Source: Bacteroidota bacterium
GTDB taxonomy: Bacteria; Bacteroidota; Bacteroidia; NS11-12g; UBA955
DNA: 64,000 nucleotides
NCBI GenBank assembly: GCA_963169345.1
Contig: CAUJCT010000031.1
Coordinates: 23,470 to 87,469, forward strand
Reading direction: 5' to 3'
The translations under genes and the position numbers were made by a program. A model generated the notes under the pieces. The model saw nothing but the letters and a program-made list of their open reading frames with translations. It searched no databases and was not told the origin of the DNA. Each line of letters opens with the position of its first letter. The stretch's first letter is position 1. This document shows, one piece after another, positions 27,786 through 35,834 of this stretch.

Positions 27786-27812
27786 CGCCTGACTATGTTC
27801 AGGCGTTTTTTT
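27786..27812 (+). terminator. Rho-independent terminator after the twin lipoproteins
   Basis: Stem CGCCTGA / TCAGGCG with a six-base loop and seven T. The T tract ends only 8 bp before the next start codon. Confidence 0.85.
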
Positions 27813-27820
27813 ATTTCTAT

Positions 27821-28762
27821 ATGTACAAGAAATTTATTGTTATCCTCTTTTCTGCTTTTCTGGGCGCACTTTTCATTTTGTCAGCCTGGCTTAAATTATT
27901 TCCAATCGAACCTTTCGAATATCAAATTACAGGTAGTACATTTTTTGGATGGGATGCCTCAGTTTTTGTAGCGAGACTGGTCATTGGTCTGGAATTTTGT
28001 TTAGGGATCTTGTTGTTGTTTTCATACGATTTGAAGAAAACAATACCAGCTATGATTGTGTTATTGGCTGTATTCTGTGTCCATTTAACCTATTTATGGA
28101 TATCCAGAGGTAATCAGGTGGATTGCGGATGCATGGGAGAGAGCATTTCTATTACTCCTTTACAAGGCATTTTGAAGAATGTGGTCATGATAGTTATGGG
28201 TGTTTTCATTTACAAATCAGATTTTCAATTTGAATTAAAAATAAAACAACTATATGCCTATCTGTTTATTGTTTCAACAGCCACTGTATTTATTGTAAAC
28301 CCGGTTGACCTGAATTACTCAAGAACGTATTTAAATAAACCATTTGAGCATTTTGAACTGAATTTGAATCCGGTTTATAATTCTCACGATACAGCTAATA
28401 TTGAACTTCCAAGAATGAATGTGAGAAACAGGAAACTGATATTATCATTCCTCAGTGCATCTTGTCCGCATTGTAAAATAGCAGCTTCTAAAATTTCGGT
28501 TATCAAGCGTCGCAATCCAAAGATTCCGTTTTACTTTTTCATCAATGGAGATCCTAAGGATATCCGGAAATTTTTAGAAAAAACGGAGACACAAGACATA
28601 CCACACAGTCGATTAAACGGTCAGGAGTTTGTTAAAGCTGCCGGATTAAATCTACCGGTGATTTATTATTACGACAGCGGGCAAGTCAGTAAGCAAGTCG
28701 ATTACTACACACTTGAGCAAGACCACATTGAAAAGTGGTTAGGACAGTCTAAAAGTAAATAA
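27821..28762 (+). CDS. MauE/DoxX-like membrane protein fused to a thioredoxin-fold domain
   Basis: A 313-aa protein. Residues 1-175 hold four to five membrane helices of the DoxX/MauE type, with a VDCGCMG cysteine pair in the loop after helix 3. Residues ~195-313 form a thioredoxin-like domain with CPHC in FLSASCPHCKIAA. MauE-like proteins pass redox equivalents across the membrane, so the protein probably oxidises, reduces or isomerises disulfides of exported proteins. I start it at ATG 27821; an upstream in-frame start would run through the terminator stem. No separate promoter is obvious, so expression may come from terminator read-through. It converges with infB, 10 bp apart. Confidence 0.78.
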   Translation: MYKKFIVILFSAFLGALFILSAWLKLFPIEPFEYQITGSTFFGWDASVFVARLVIGLEFCLGILLLFSYDLKKTIPAMIVLLAVFCVHLTYLWISRGNQVDCGCMGESISITPLQGILKNVVMIVMGVFIYKSDFQFELKIKQLYAYLFIVSTATVFIVNPVDLNYSRTYLNKPFEHFELNLNPVYNSHDTANIELPRMNVRNRKLILSFLSASCPHCKIAASKISVIKRRNPKIPFYFFINGDPKDIRKFLEKTETQDIPHSRLNGQEFVKAAGLNLPVIYYYDSGQVSKQVDYYTLEQDHIEKWLGQSKSK

Positions 28763-28772
28763 AGGATTTAAA

Positions 28773-31523
28773 TTAAAGTGAATCCAGCTTTCTTGCAATG
28801 GTAGTTTCTTCGTAGATTTCGAAGTTGTCGCCGGACTGAATATCCTGATAGTTCTTTAAAGAAATACCACATTCAAATCCTTTCACAACATCCTTAACAT
28901 CGTCTTTGAAACGTTTCAGGGCATCAATAGAACCCTGGTGAACCACAACACCATCTCTGATCACCCTAACTTTAGAGTTTCTGGTCACGCGGCCATCTGT
29001 AACATAGCATCCTGCCACGGTACCCACTTTAGTGATTTTGAAGACTTCTCGGACTTCAACATTACCAATGATGGTTTCTTTGATTTCAGGACTAAGCATA
29101 CCTTCAATCGCAGATTTGATTTCATCGATAGCCTGGTAAATGATCGAGTAGTGACGGATATCAATTTGTTCAGTTTCGGCAATTTTCTTAGCACTGGTAG
29201 AAGGACGAACCTGGAATCCGATAATGATAGCATCAGAAGCAGAAGCGAGCAATACGTCACTTTCTGTAATCTGACCTACACCTTTATGGATAACCTTAAC
29301 CATAACTTCCTTATTGGAAAGGTTAAGCAATGAATCACTCAGAGCTTCTACAGAACCATTCACATCACCTTTGATAATGAGGTTAAGTTCTTTGAAGTTA
29401 CCGATAGCCAGACGACGACCAATTTCTTCGAGCGTGATATGTTTAGTGGTACGTATACCTTGTTCGCGCAGTAACTGTTCTCTTTTGTTAGCAAGTTCCT
29501 TAGCTTCATCTTCAGTACGCAGAACAATCAATGGATCACCTGCTGAAGGCGTTTCTGAGAAACCGAGCATACCAACAGGAGTTGAAGGGCCTGCTTCATC
29601 CACTCTCTGATTTCTTTCGTTGAATAAAGCTTTGACTTTAGCATAATGAGCGCCGGCAACCAAATGGTCTCCTACTCTCAAAGTACCGGTTTGAACCAGG
29701 ATACTGGCCAAAACACCTCTACCTTTATCCAGTCTTGCTTCTACGATGGTACCTTTTGCTTTTCTTTCCGGATCAGCTTTCAGTTCGAGAAGCTCGGCCT
29801 CGAGTAATATTTTTTCAAGAAGTTTTTCAACGTTCAGTCCTTTCTTAGCTGAAATTTCCTGACTTTGAAATTTACCACCCCATTCTTCAACAAGAATGTT
29901 CATGGCAGACAATTCTTCGCGTATTTTTTCAGGATTAGCACCATCCTTATCAATCTTATTGATTGCAAAAATCATTGGAACGCCGGCAGCCTGTGCGTGA
30001 CTTATAGCTTCACGAGTTTGTGGCATGATGCTGTCATCCGCAGCAATAACAATTACCGCGATATCTGTAATCTTAGCACCACGAGCACGCATAGCTGTAA
30101 AAGCTTCGTGACCCGGAGTATCCAGGAATGTGATTTTTTGTCCTTTTGGCAATTTAACTTCATAAGCACCTATGTGCTGAGTAATACCACCAGCTTCACC
30201 GGCTATAACATTTGCTTTTCTGATGTAATCGAGCAAGGAAGTTTTACCATGGTCGACGTGACCCATTACGGTAACAATAGGAGGTCTTGGGATCAATTTG
30301 GCAGGATCATCTGCTTCTTCAACAAACTGAATGGTATCTTCAGCGTCAACGAATTCAACTTCATAACCAAATTCATCGGCAACTAATGTGATAGTTTCAG
30401 CATCCAGTCTTTGGTTAATGGATACCATCAGACCCAAGGAGAAACATGTAGAGATGACTGAGGTAACAGGCACATCCATCATTTTAGCAAGATCGTTGGC
30501 AGTGAGGTATTCTGTCACTTTCAGGATCATGCCTTCCTGTTCCATTCTTTCGTTCTCTTGTTTTCTGCTTTGGTAGTGTTCATCACGTTTTAGACGTTTG
30601 AACTTAGACTTGGAAGTCTTACCTCTACCTGAAGAGTCGATTTTATTTAGGGTCTTTTTAAGTTTATCCTGAATTTCCTTTTGAGAGATTTCCTTTTTAG
30701 GTTCATCTTTTCTCTGATGGGAATTTCTGTTGGTCTTAATTTCTTGCTGAATATTGACTTTTTGGGCACCTGGTTTGCGTTTACGCTTTTCACGGTTGCC
30801 TTTGTCAGGGGCCTGAAACTTAGTTTTTGTTATAACAGGTTCAGGTTTTAAAACGATTTTACCTTTTATTTTGAGGCCATCCAATTCAACCAGATTGGCT
30901 TTAACCAATTCTCTTTCTTCCTCGTCTTCCGGAACTTCAACTTCGGCAACAGGGACTGGAGCTGGTGGAACAGGTTCAGGTGTGGTAACCACTTCAACAA
31001 CCGGAGGTGGAGGAGGAGGTGTTTCTTTTTTCTTTTTAGCAGGCGGGTCAAGGTTGATTTTACCCTTAACTTTTAGTCCACCCAGTTCATTTTTTTCTGG
31101 CTTAGGTTCAGCAACCGGTTCTTCAATAACTGGTTCAGGCTCAACAACAGGCTCAGGTTGTTTTTTCTCAACTTTAGTGACAGGCGTTTTTGGCTCATCC
31201 ACCACAATATTTTTGATGAAAACTTCAGTTTCAGGTTCCTTTTCCTGAGGTCGTTCATCTTGTTTTTTCTTGAGTGTAGACTCATCTGCTTTAACTGTTT
31301 CTTCGCGTTTCTTAAGTTTACTACTCAATCCAACGGTTTTTGACTGTTCCTTGACTTCCTTCTCCGAGGAGAATAGTCCTGAAATGTAACTGTACATCTC
31401 TTCAGTCAATTTGGCAGTAGGCTTGTTTTCAATGTTAAAACCTTTCTTTTGCAAACTTTCTATAATAGTTTGCGTACTAACATTGAATTCCGTTGCTGCT
31501 TTTCCTAATCTGATTTCTGCCAT
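28773..31523 (-). CDS. infB: Translation initiation factor IF-2
   Basis: A 916-aa protein. An IF2_N-type domain ([17 protein letters not shown]...) opens it, followed by about 270 residues of Pro/Glu/Lys/Val-rich linker with two copies of an [14 protein letters not shown] motif, a second IF2_N domain ([16 protein letters not shown]), the GTPase domain ([24 protein letters not shown]), and domains II to IV ending in the fMet-tRNA-binding C-terminus. IF-2 brings initiator tRNA to the 30S subunit. In many bacteria infB follows nusA; here it stands alone behind its own promoter. Confidence 0.97.
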   Translation of the reverse strand: MAEIRLGKAATEFNVSTQTIIESLQKKGFNIENKPTAKLTEEMYSYISGLFSSEKEVKEQSKTVGLSSKLKKREETVKADESTLKKKQDERPQEKEPETEVFIKNIVVDEPKTPVTKVEKKQPEPVVEPEPVIEEPVAEPKPEKNELGGLKVKGKINLDPPAKKKKETPPPPPPVVEVVTTPEPVPPAPVPVAEVEVPEDEEERELVKANLVELDGLKIKGKIVLKPEPVITKTKFQAPDKGNREKRKRKPGAQKVNIQQEIKTNRNSHQRKDEPKKEISQKEIQDKLKKTLNKIDSSGRGKTSKSKFKRLKRDEHYQSRKQENERMEQEGMILKVTEYLTANDLAKMMDVPVTSVISTCFSLGLMVSINQRLDAETITLVADEFGYEVEFVDAEDTIQFVEEADDPAKLIPRPPIVTVMGHVDHGKTSLLDYIRKANVIAGEAGGITQHIGAYEVKLPKGQKITFLDTPGHEAFTAMRARGAKITDIAVIVIAADDSIMPQTREAISHAQAAGVPMIFAINKIDKDGANPEKIREELSAMNILVEEWGGKFQSQEISAKKGLNVEKLLEKILLEAELLELKADPERKAKGTIVEARLDKGRGVLASILVQTGTLRVGDHLVAGAHYAKVKALFNERNQRVDEAGPSTPVGMLGFSETPSAGDPLIVLRTEDEAKELANKREQLLREQGIRTTKHITLEEIGRRLAIGNFKELNLIIKGDVNGSVEALSDSLLNLSNKEVMVKVIHKGVGQITESDVLLASASDAIIIGFQVRPSTSAKKIAETEQIDIRHYSIIYQAIDEIKSAIEGMLSPEIKETIIGNVEVREVFKITKVGTVAGCYVTDGRVTRNSKVRVIRDGVVVHQGSIDALKRFKDDVKDVVKGFECGISLKNYQDIQSGDNFEIYEETTIARKLDSL

Positions 31524-31824
31524 TTAATTATCTTGTGCGTTTAATACGACCCTGTCCCAAAAGATGCAAAGGTAATGTTATATGGCTATTTTTGCAAATA
31601 ATACTCTATCAGGTCTCAAAAACAGGATTTCAAGCCAGAATTGCCTTTTTTTATTAAGTATGATAAATTTCCAAGTCCCTGTAAACGTTAGTCTGAAGGA
31701 GAATTTTTGTGATGTATAAAAAAAATCGCTTTAGAATCGGTTAATAAAATTTCAAATCCAACTCAATTTTAAGAGTTAAACAGGCCTTATTTATCTTTAG
31801 TAAGCCTTATTTTTCAGTTAATTC
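31524..31824. other. Intergenic region between paaD and infB
   Basis: About 300 bp. The infB promoter lies near its left end. A second TAnnTTTG match (TATTTTTG, 31587-31594) faces right but has no gene ahead of it. The rest holds no ORF, tRNA or clear terminator that I can see. Confidence 0.5.
31567..31598 (-). promoter_or_regulatory. infB promoter (TTTG, 20 bp, TACCTTTG)
   Basis: On the reverse strand TTTG (31598-31595) and TACCTTTG (31574-31567) are 20 bp apart, an excellent Bacteroidota promoter. The ATG at 31523 leaves a leader of about 40 nt. Confidence 0.75.
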
Positions 31825-32322
31825 TTAACGATGACATTTGAAATAATCAAAAGGCTCAAGGCAATCCAGGCATTTATAAAGTGCTTTACAAGCGGTACTA
31901 CCGAATTGACTTACCAATTCAGTGTTGTTGCCTCCGCAGTGCGGACATTCAATTTTTTCGGGTTTCCCAAATAATGTTTGAACCGTGATTGGTTCATCCT
32001 GGGGTGGAGCGATTCCGTATGCTCTTAATTTCTTTTTGCCGTTTTCACTCATCCAGTCTGTGGTCCATGCCGGAGAAAGTACAAGTTTAACATCAGCGGG
32101 AATGTTGTTTTCGGCCAGAACTGCCCTGATTTCGGCTTCTATCATATTCATGGCAGGACAACCACTGTAAGTTGGCGTGATGTCTACCCTTACTTTGTCA
32201 TCTTCAACATGCACTTCTCTTACAACTCCCAGGTCAACAATAGACAGCACAGGTATTTCAGGATCGCTGATAGTTTCTAACAGTTCCCAAATCTGATTCG
32301 TATTGTCTACAATTTCTTTCAT
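31825..32322 (-). CDS. paaD: Phenylacetyl-CoA epoxidase maturation protein PaaD (PaaJ)
   Basis: A 165-aa protein with an N-terminal MIP18/DUF59 domain (ISDPEIPVLSIVDLGVVREV, TPTYSGCPAMNMIE) and the C-terminal zinc-ribbon found in PaaD (CPHCGG, STACKALYKCLDC, FKCH). The SACK-like TACKALY and the closing CH are typical. PaaD is needed for Fe-S maturation of the PaaABCE ring-1,2-epoxidase of phenylacetate degradation. No other paa gene is in the window, so either those genes lie elsewhere or this protein serves another Fe-S target. Confidence 0.88.
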   Translation of the reverse strand: MKEIVDNTNQIWELLETISDPEIPVLSIVDLGVVREVHVEDDKVRVDITPTYSGCPAMNMIEAEIRAVLAENNIPADVKLVLSPAWTTDWMSENGKKKLRAYGIAPPQDEPITVQTLFGKPEKIECPHCGGNNTELVSQFGSTACKALYKCLDCLEPFDYFKCHR

Positions 32323-32348
32323 GTTACAAATATACTTCGAAGTGGTAT

Positions 32349-32834
32349 TTATGTGTTTAATAGTCGGTCTAAAATTTCATGACACTGGTCATACTCATAG
32401 CCTTTAGACATTAAGTGACGCAAGGTTTTCTGTTTCAATTCCCAGGTCTTGCCTGTTTTATGAGTAGAAATGTATTTTAAAGCTATTTTTTCAAGTGTGC
32501 TGGTATAATCCTGAGATTCTATTTCCTTCAATGCTTTGTTGATGCAGTAGTCACTTATAGCTCTCGATTTGAGTTCGCGGATTATTTTGGTTTTTCCCCA
32601 ACCTTTTTGTCTGAATTTTCCTCCTGCATAAGCTTTGGCAAATCGTTCTTCATTCAGAAATCCTCGCTTGACCATTTCATTTAAAACTTCCATCACTTCA
32701 TCTGTCTTTAATCCATATTCATAGAGCTTATTGCTCACTTCTTTATGGCAGCGTTCCTGATAAACACAATAACGTTCAATTTTAGGAATGGCCTCCTGCT
32801 TGCTTAGCTTTTTATTTTCCCTGATATCATTCAT
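32349..32834 (-). CDS. recX: RecX-family regulatory protein
   Basis: A 161-aa protein of all-helical RecX type, with three tandem three-helix repeats: SNKLYEYGLKTDEVMEVLNEMVKRGFLNEERFAKAYAGGKFRQKGWGKTKI across the first two, and LRHLMSKGYEYDQCHEIL in the last. RecX binds the RecA filament groove and limits its activity. The ATG 32834 lies inside the last codons of the upstream nuclease gene (8-bp overlap), so it is translated as part of that operon. recA itself is not in the window. Confidence 0.85.
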   Translation of the reverse strand: MNDIRENKKLSKQEAIPKIERYCVYQERCHKEVSNKLYEYGLKTDEVMEVLNEMVKRGFLNEERFAKAYAGGKFRQKGWGKTKIIRELKSRAISDYCINKALKEIESQDYTSTLEKIALKYISTHKTGKTWELKQKTLRHLMSKGYEYDQCHEILDRLLNT

Positions 32835-33981
32835 GTTGCACAACTATGCTTCTAACCGCATATCCATTTTCAAAATTAATAAGCAAAGTGTAAATTCCAT
32901 CCGTTAATTCACTTAAATCGATCATTTTATTTGCTTCTATCCATTTGATGTTTATGACATTTCCCTTCATGTCAATTAATTGAATCTTGCATGGCAAATT
33001 ATATTGCAGATAAACTTGTGATGATGCGGGATTTGGGTAGATGTGAAATGTAGTTTCGGGAACAGAATTAACGGGATTTAAATGAATTGAAAAGCGGCTG
33101 ATAACTGGCAAATGATCACTGCAATTTTTACTAAAATCAGCTATTGAATTTTCTATATGCCAGACAAATGTTGAGTCGCTTATATAGTAATGCAGGAGGG
33201 CATTTGATGCCAGCTGATGGTCAATTGGGTTGTCGAATCCCAGGGTTGTAGAAATGTTGTTATCAGTCAGTATTTGTGTCAGGAAAGTGAAATCCGGATT
33301 AAGTTTTTTACATTCAATCAGGCTACTTGGTAATTGATTGTATATTGATACATCCAGGTCGTCATTCCAATCTCCTGCAATCAGGATTCTTTTTGAGTTT
33401 GACTTGGTTTTTAGAAAATTAGCTAACCATTCACACGATTTTCTTCTGCTTTCATAAGCTTGCAGTTTCATAGAATCATTTCCGGTATTGGCTTTAAGAT
33501 GCAGTGCTATAATAAACAAAGTATCCCCGACATCTGCTTTTTTAGGAATCAATGTCACCATTAGTGGGAATCTTCCGGTGCTAAAGCTGTTGAAGTTATT
33601 CTCGGCAAGCAGATAAGTTGGTCCTGCCCTGAATAAGGATGAATCATATATAACCGCATTTTTCTGAATCTGATTGTGTGAAGAGATGACATAACGATAG
33701 CGACCAAGTTTAGTCATCATGGATTTGAACACATTTGTATCAGACACTTCACTTAAAATCCAGATATCGATTTCAGCTTTTTGAAGAACATCTAGCACCA
33801 GTGATTGTTGAAGGGTGTCGTTGGCGGGGCCGTAGCCAGACTCAGTTTTCCCAAGCCAGTTGACGTTCCAGTTGGCGATATCAATATTTTTATCACTGCC
33901 AATAGAAGACACAGTCTGAGCAGTTAAATTCAAACAAGCAACAATTATCAGAATCGTGATGAGCAGTCTATTTAGATGCAA
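32827..33981 (-). CDS. Secreted endonuclease/exonuclease/phosphatase with T9SS sorting domain
   Basis: A 384-aa protein with a signal peptide (residues 1-22, ending LNLTAQ). The EEP fold is visible through IANWNVNWLG (strand 1), ILSEV, IALHLKAN, the GDWND motif and SDHLPVISRF with the catalytic Asp-His pair. The C-terminal ~75 residues form a T9SS type A domain (FHIYPNPASSQVYLQ onward). It should be an extracellular DNase, RNase or phosphodiesterase. The start is a TTG inside the last codons of the upstream transporter, needed to include the signal peptide. Confidence 0.83.
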   Translation of the reverse strand: MHLNRLLITILIIVACLNLTAQTVSSIGSDKNIDIANWNVNWLGKTESGYGPANDTLQQSLVLDVLQKAEIDIWILSEVSDTNVFKSMMTKLGRYRYVISSHNQIQKNAVIYDSSLFRAGPTYLLAENNFNSFSTGRFPLMVTLIPKKADVGDTLFIIALHLKANTGNDSMKLQAYESRRKSCEWLANFLKTKSNSKRILIAGDWNDDLDVSIYNQLPSSLIECKKLNPDFTFLTQILTDNNISTTLGFDNPIDHQLASNALLHYYISDSTFVWHIENSIADFSKNCSDHLPVISRFSIHLNPVNSVPETTFHIYPNPASSQVYLQYNLPCKIQLIDMKGNVINIKWIEANKMIDLSELTDGIYTLLINFENGYAVRSIVVQHE

Positions 33982-34867
33982 AGTACTTTTCGGTAATGGT
34001 TTTTATCAGCCATGCAAAAAGGAAGGTTGAAACGAAAGTAACCATAGCGTGCACAATGGCTGGTTTTTGCATGTCGGCATTTTGCAGAATATTTCCACCA
34101 ATATAGAGAGCCATAGCGGTGTTGTGTAAACCTGCTTCCACCATGATGGTGACTCTGATTGGCATATCGAGGCCACTGATCCAACTAACAATAAAACCAA
34201 CGAACATACCTGAAAAATTGAGTATCAGGACCCAGAAAACCTGATCGAATAATTCAGTTCTGCTGAGTGCTACCCCACCATTGTCGGCAGGTGCAAATAT
34301 TTTTATTGTAAATATTAACAGCAATAAAGCCGGTAATAGATATTTTAAGATTGGTCTGAGAGTATCAGCTATTCCTGGTAATTTACTTCTAACAGTGACT
34401 CCAATAGCGGCAGGAATTGCGGTTATTAAAGCAATATGACCAATAGTACTTAACAGAGGAAGTTCAATGATTTGAGATTGATTGACGAAGTAATCTAAAG
34501 TGCCATTTGTAAGAAATGGAATTGTAAACATACACAAAATACCATTTATCACAGTCAGAGAAATACTCAGAGCGATATTGGCTTTCATGAGGTAGTTAAC
34601 CAGATTGGATGTCACACCACCGGGGCAAAACGAAATGATCATAAATCCTACTTTTACAGCTGGGGAAAAGGGAGCAATAATCATTAATCCAAAAGTGATG
34701 AGAGGTAAAAGTATCATTTGAGCGATGAGGCCCACAGTTAATCCTTTTGGAAAGGCAAAAATATTTCTAAAATCGTTTTTTGTAAGGTTAAGTCCAAGGC
34801 TGAACGTAATGAATGCCAATACCAGATTGATAAGTAAGTCAATGTTCTTTAAAAGGATGTCCGGCAT
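33968..34867 (-). CDS. Bile acid:sodium symporter (BASS) family transporter
   Basis: A 299-aa membrane protein with about nine to ten helices. It shows the BASS motifs FITFSLGLNLT (helix 1), FMIISFCPGGVTSNLVNYLMKANIALSISLT (discontinuous sodium-site helices) and EAGLHNTAMALYIGG late in the sequence. Members import bile acids, pyruvate, pantothenate or other organic anions with sodium; the substrate here is unknown. ATG 34867 is used; a TTG at 34891 adds eight residues. Its stop overlaps the start of the EEP gene by 14 bp. Confidence 0.85.
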   Translation of the reverse strand: MPDILLKNIDLLINLVLAFITFSLGLNLTKNDFRNIFAFPKGLTVGLIAQMILLPLITFGLMIIAPFSPAVKVGFMIISFCPGGVTSNLVNYLMKANIALSISLTVINGILCMFTIPFLTNGTLDYFVNQSQIIELPLLSTIGHIALITAIPAAIGVTVRSKLPGIADTLRPILKYLLPALLLLIFTIKIFAPADNGGVALSRTELFDQVFWVLILNFSGMFVGFIVSWISGLDMPIRVTIMVEAGLHNTAMALYIGGNILQNADMQKPAIVHAMVTFVSTFLFAWLIKTITEKYFASK

Positions 34868-34950
34868 TAATGCACTTGAAATTTTCAACAAATTTAAGGA
34901 AAAAGTTTTAGGAATACAGCTATAAGTTGAAGGTTTGTCTTTTTTTGCTT

Positions 34951-34958
34951 TACTTTTG
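34951..34958 (+). promoter_or_regulatory. TAnnTTTG promoter ending 4 nt before gldH ATG
   Basis: TACTTTTG, then CAAC, then ATG 34963. TTG at 34927-34929 is 21 bp upstream. The same ten bases before ATG recur at 43179 in front of another gene. Confidence 0.65.
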
Positions 34959-34962
34959 CAAC

Positions 34963-35436
34963 ATGTTCAGGACACTTCTGATAGTTTTCATGTTTACGGC
35001 TTTTGCAGCTTGTACTGAAAAGGGAAAAATTATGGATCAAATGGTAGAAATTCCAAATTCTAAATGGAGTTACGAACAGATTCCTCAATTCCCATTCAGC
35101 ATAGACAATGCTTCTATGACATATTCTTTTTATTTGAAGTTGAGAATTCAGAAAACTTATCCATTCGAGAATTTGTATTTATTATCACATATTCGCCAGC
35201 CAAGTGGGAAGATTTCAACAGTACGATTAAACTTTACTTTAACAGACGATATGGGTCGCCCGCTGGGAAAATCATCCGGCAATTCTATTGATTACGAAAT
35301 ACCAATGATTGTCAACAGGAAAATGGAAGGAGTAGGGCAATATTCAGTGGCACTTGAGCAAAATTTAAGAGACAGTGTCGTCATAGGTATTGAAAGTATT
35401 GGTGTGAAAATCAAAGAGGGCATTCCGGTTTTTTAA
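34963..35436 (+). CDS. gldH: Gliding motility lipoprotein GldH-like
   Basis: A 157-aa protein with a lipoprotein signal: hydrophobic residues 4-16 ending FAAC. The mature part follows GldH: an N-terminal W-S-Y segment, PFSIDNASMTYSFYLKLRIQKTYPFENLYLLSHIRQPSGK, FTLTDDMGRPLGKSSGN, and GQYSVALEQNLRDSVVIGIESIGVKI. GldH is required for gliding and works with the type IX secretion apparatus, which fits the many T9SS cargos in the window. An upstream TTG in frame (34927) is excluded because it would place promoter sequence inside the gene. TAATG couples it to the next gene. Confidence 0.75.
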   Translation: MFRTLLIVFMFTAFAACTEKGKIMDQMVEIPNSKWSYEQIPQFPFSIDNASMTYSFYLKLRIQKTYPFENLYLLSHIRQPSGKISTVRLNFTLTDDMGRPLGKSSGNSIDYEIPMIVNRKMEGVGQYSVALEQNLRDSVVIGIESIGVKIKEGIPVF

Positions 35437-35834
35437 TGAGCATTTCTGAGGATATTGTTTTTTTTGATGGTGTGTGTAATCTGTGCAACTCAACTGTGCA
35501 ATGGATTATCAGGCATGATAAAGAAAAGCGATTTAAATTTGCCTCACTACAGAGTGATTTTGCTGACAGATTTATTCAAAATCCGGAGATTAAAGCTACC
35601 GACTCCATTGTCTTATATCACAACAATCGATTTTATGTTAAAAGTCGGGCAGTTTTAAAATTAATGGGTTTAATGCGTTTCCCGATTAATATGGCGAAAA
35701 TATTTCTGATTGTTCCAACGTTTATTAGTAACATGGTCTACGACTTTGTGGCTAAGAACAGATATAAGTGGTTTGGAAAACGCGATACATGTATGTTACC
35801 GGAGGCAGGTGTCAAAGACAGATTTTTGAGATGA
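35436..35834 (+). CDS. DCC-family thiol-disulfide oxidoreductase-like protein (DUF393)
   Basis: A 132-aa protein with the family signature at its start: FFDGVCNLCNSTVQWIIRHD, which contains the DxxCxxC motif, then FKFASLQSDFADRF and a C-terminal KWFGKRDTCMLPE. The DCC (YuxK) family has a thioredoxin-like fold; its reaction is not established. The ATG shares one base with the gldH stop, and the gene's TGA overlaps the next ATG (ATGA), so three genes are translationally coupled. Confidence 0.87.
   Translation: MSISEDIVFFDGVCNLCNSTVQWIIRHDKEKRFKFASLQSDFADRFIQNPEIKATDSIVLYHNNRFYVKSRAVLKLMGLMRFPINMAKIFLIVPTFISNMVYDFVAKNRYKWFGKRDTCMLPEAGVKDRFLR

Noticed and set aside
30871..31248. 125-codon plus-strand frame rich in Gly, Ser and Thr
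   Set aside because: It is the antisense of the proline/glutamate-rich linker of infB; such low-complexity linkers give long opposite-strand frames.
31587..31594. TATTTTTG facing right, possible promoter for an antisense RNA
   Set aside because: It lacks a -33 element, overlaps the infB promoter region in AT-rich DNA and has no gene ahead; kept only as a note.
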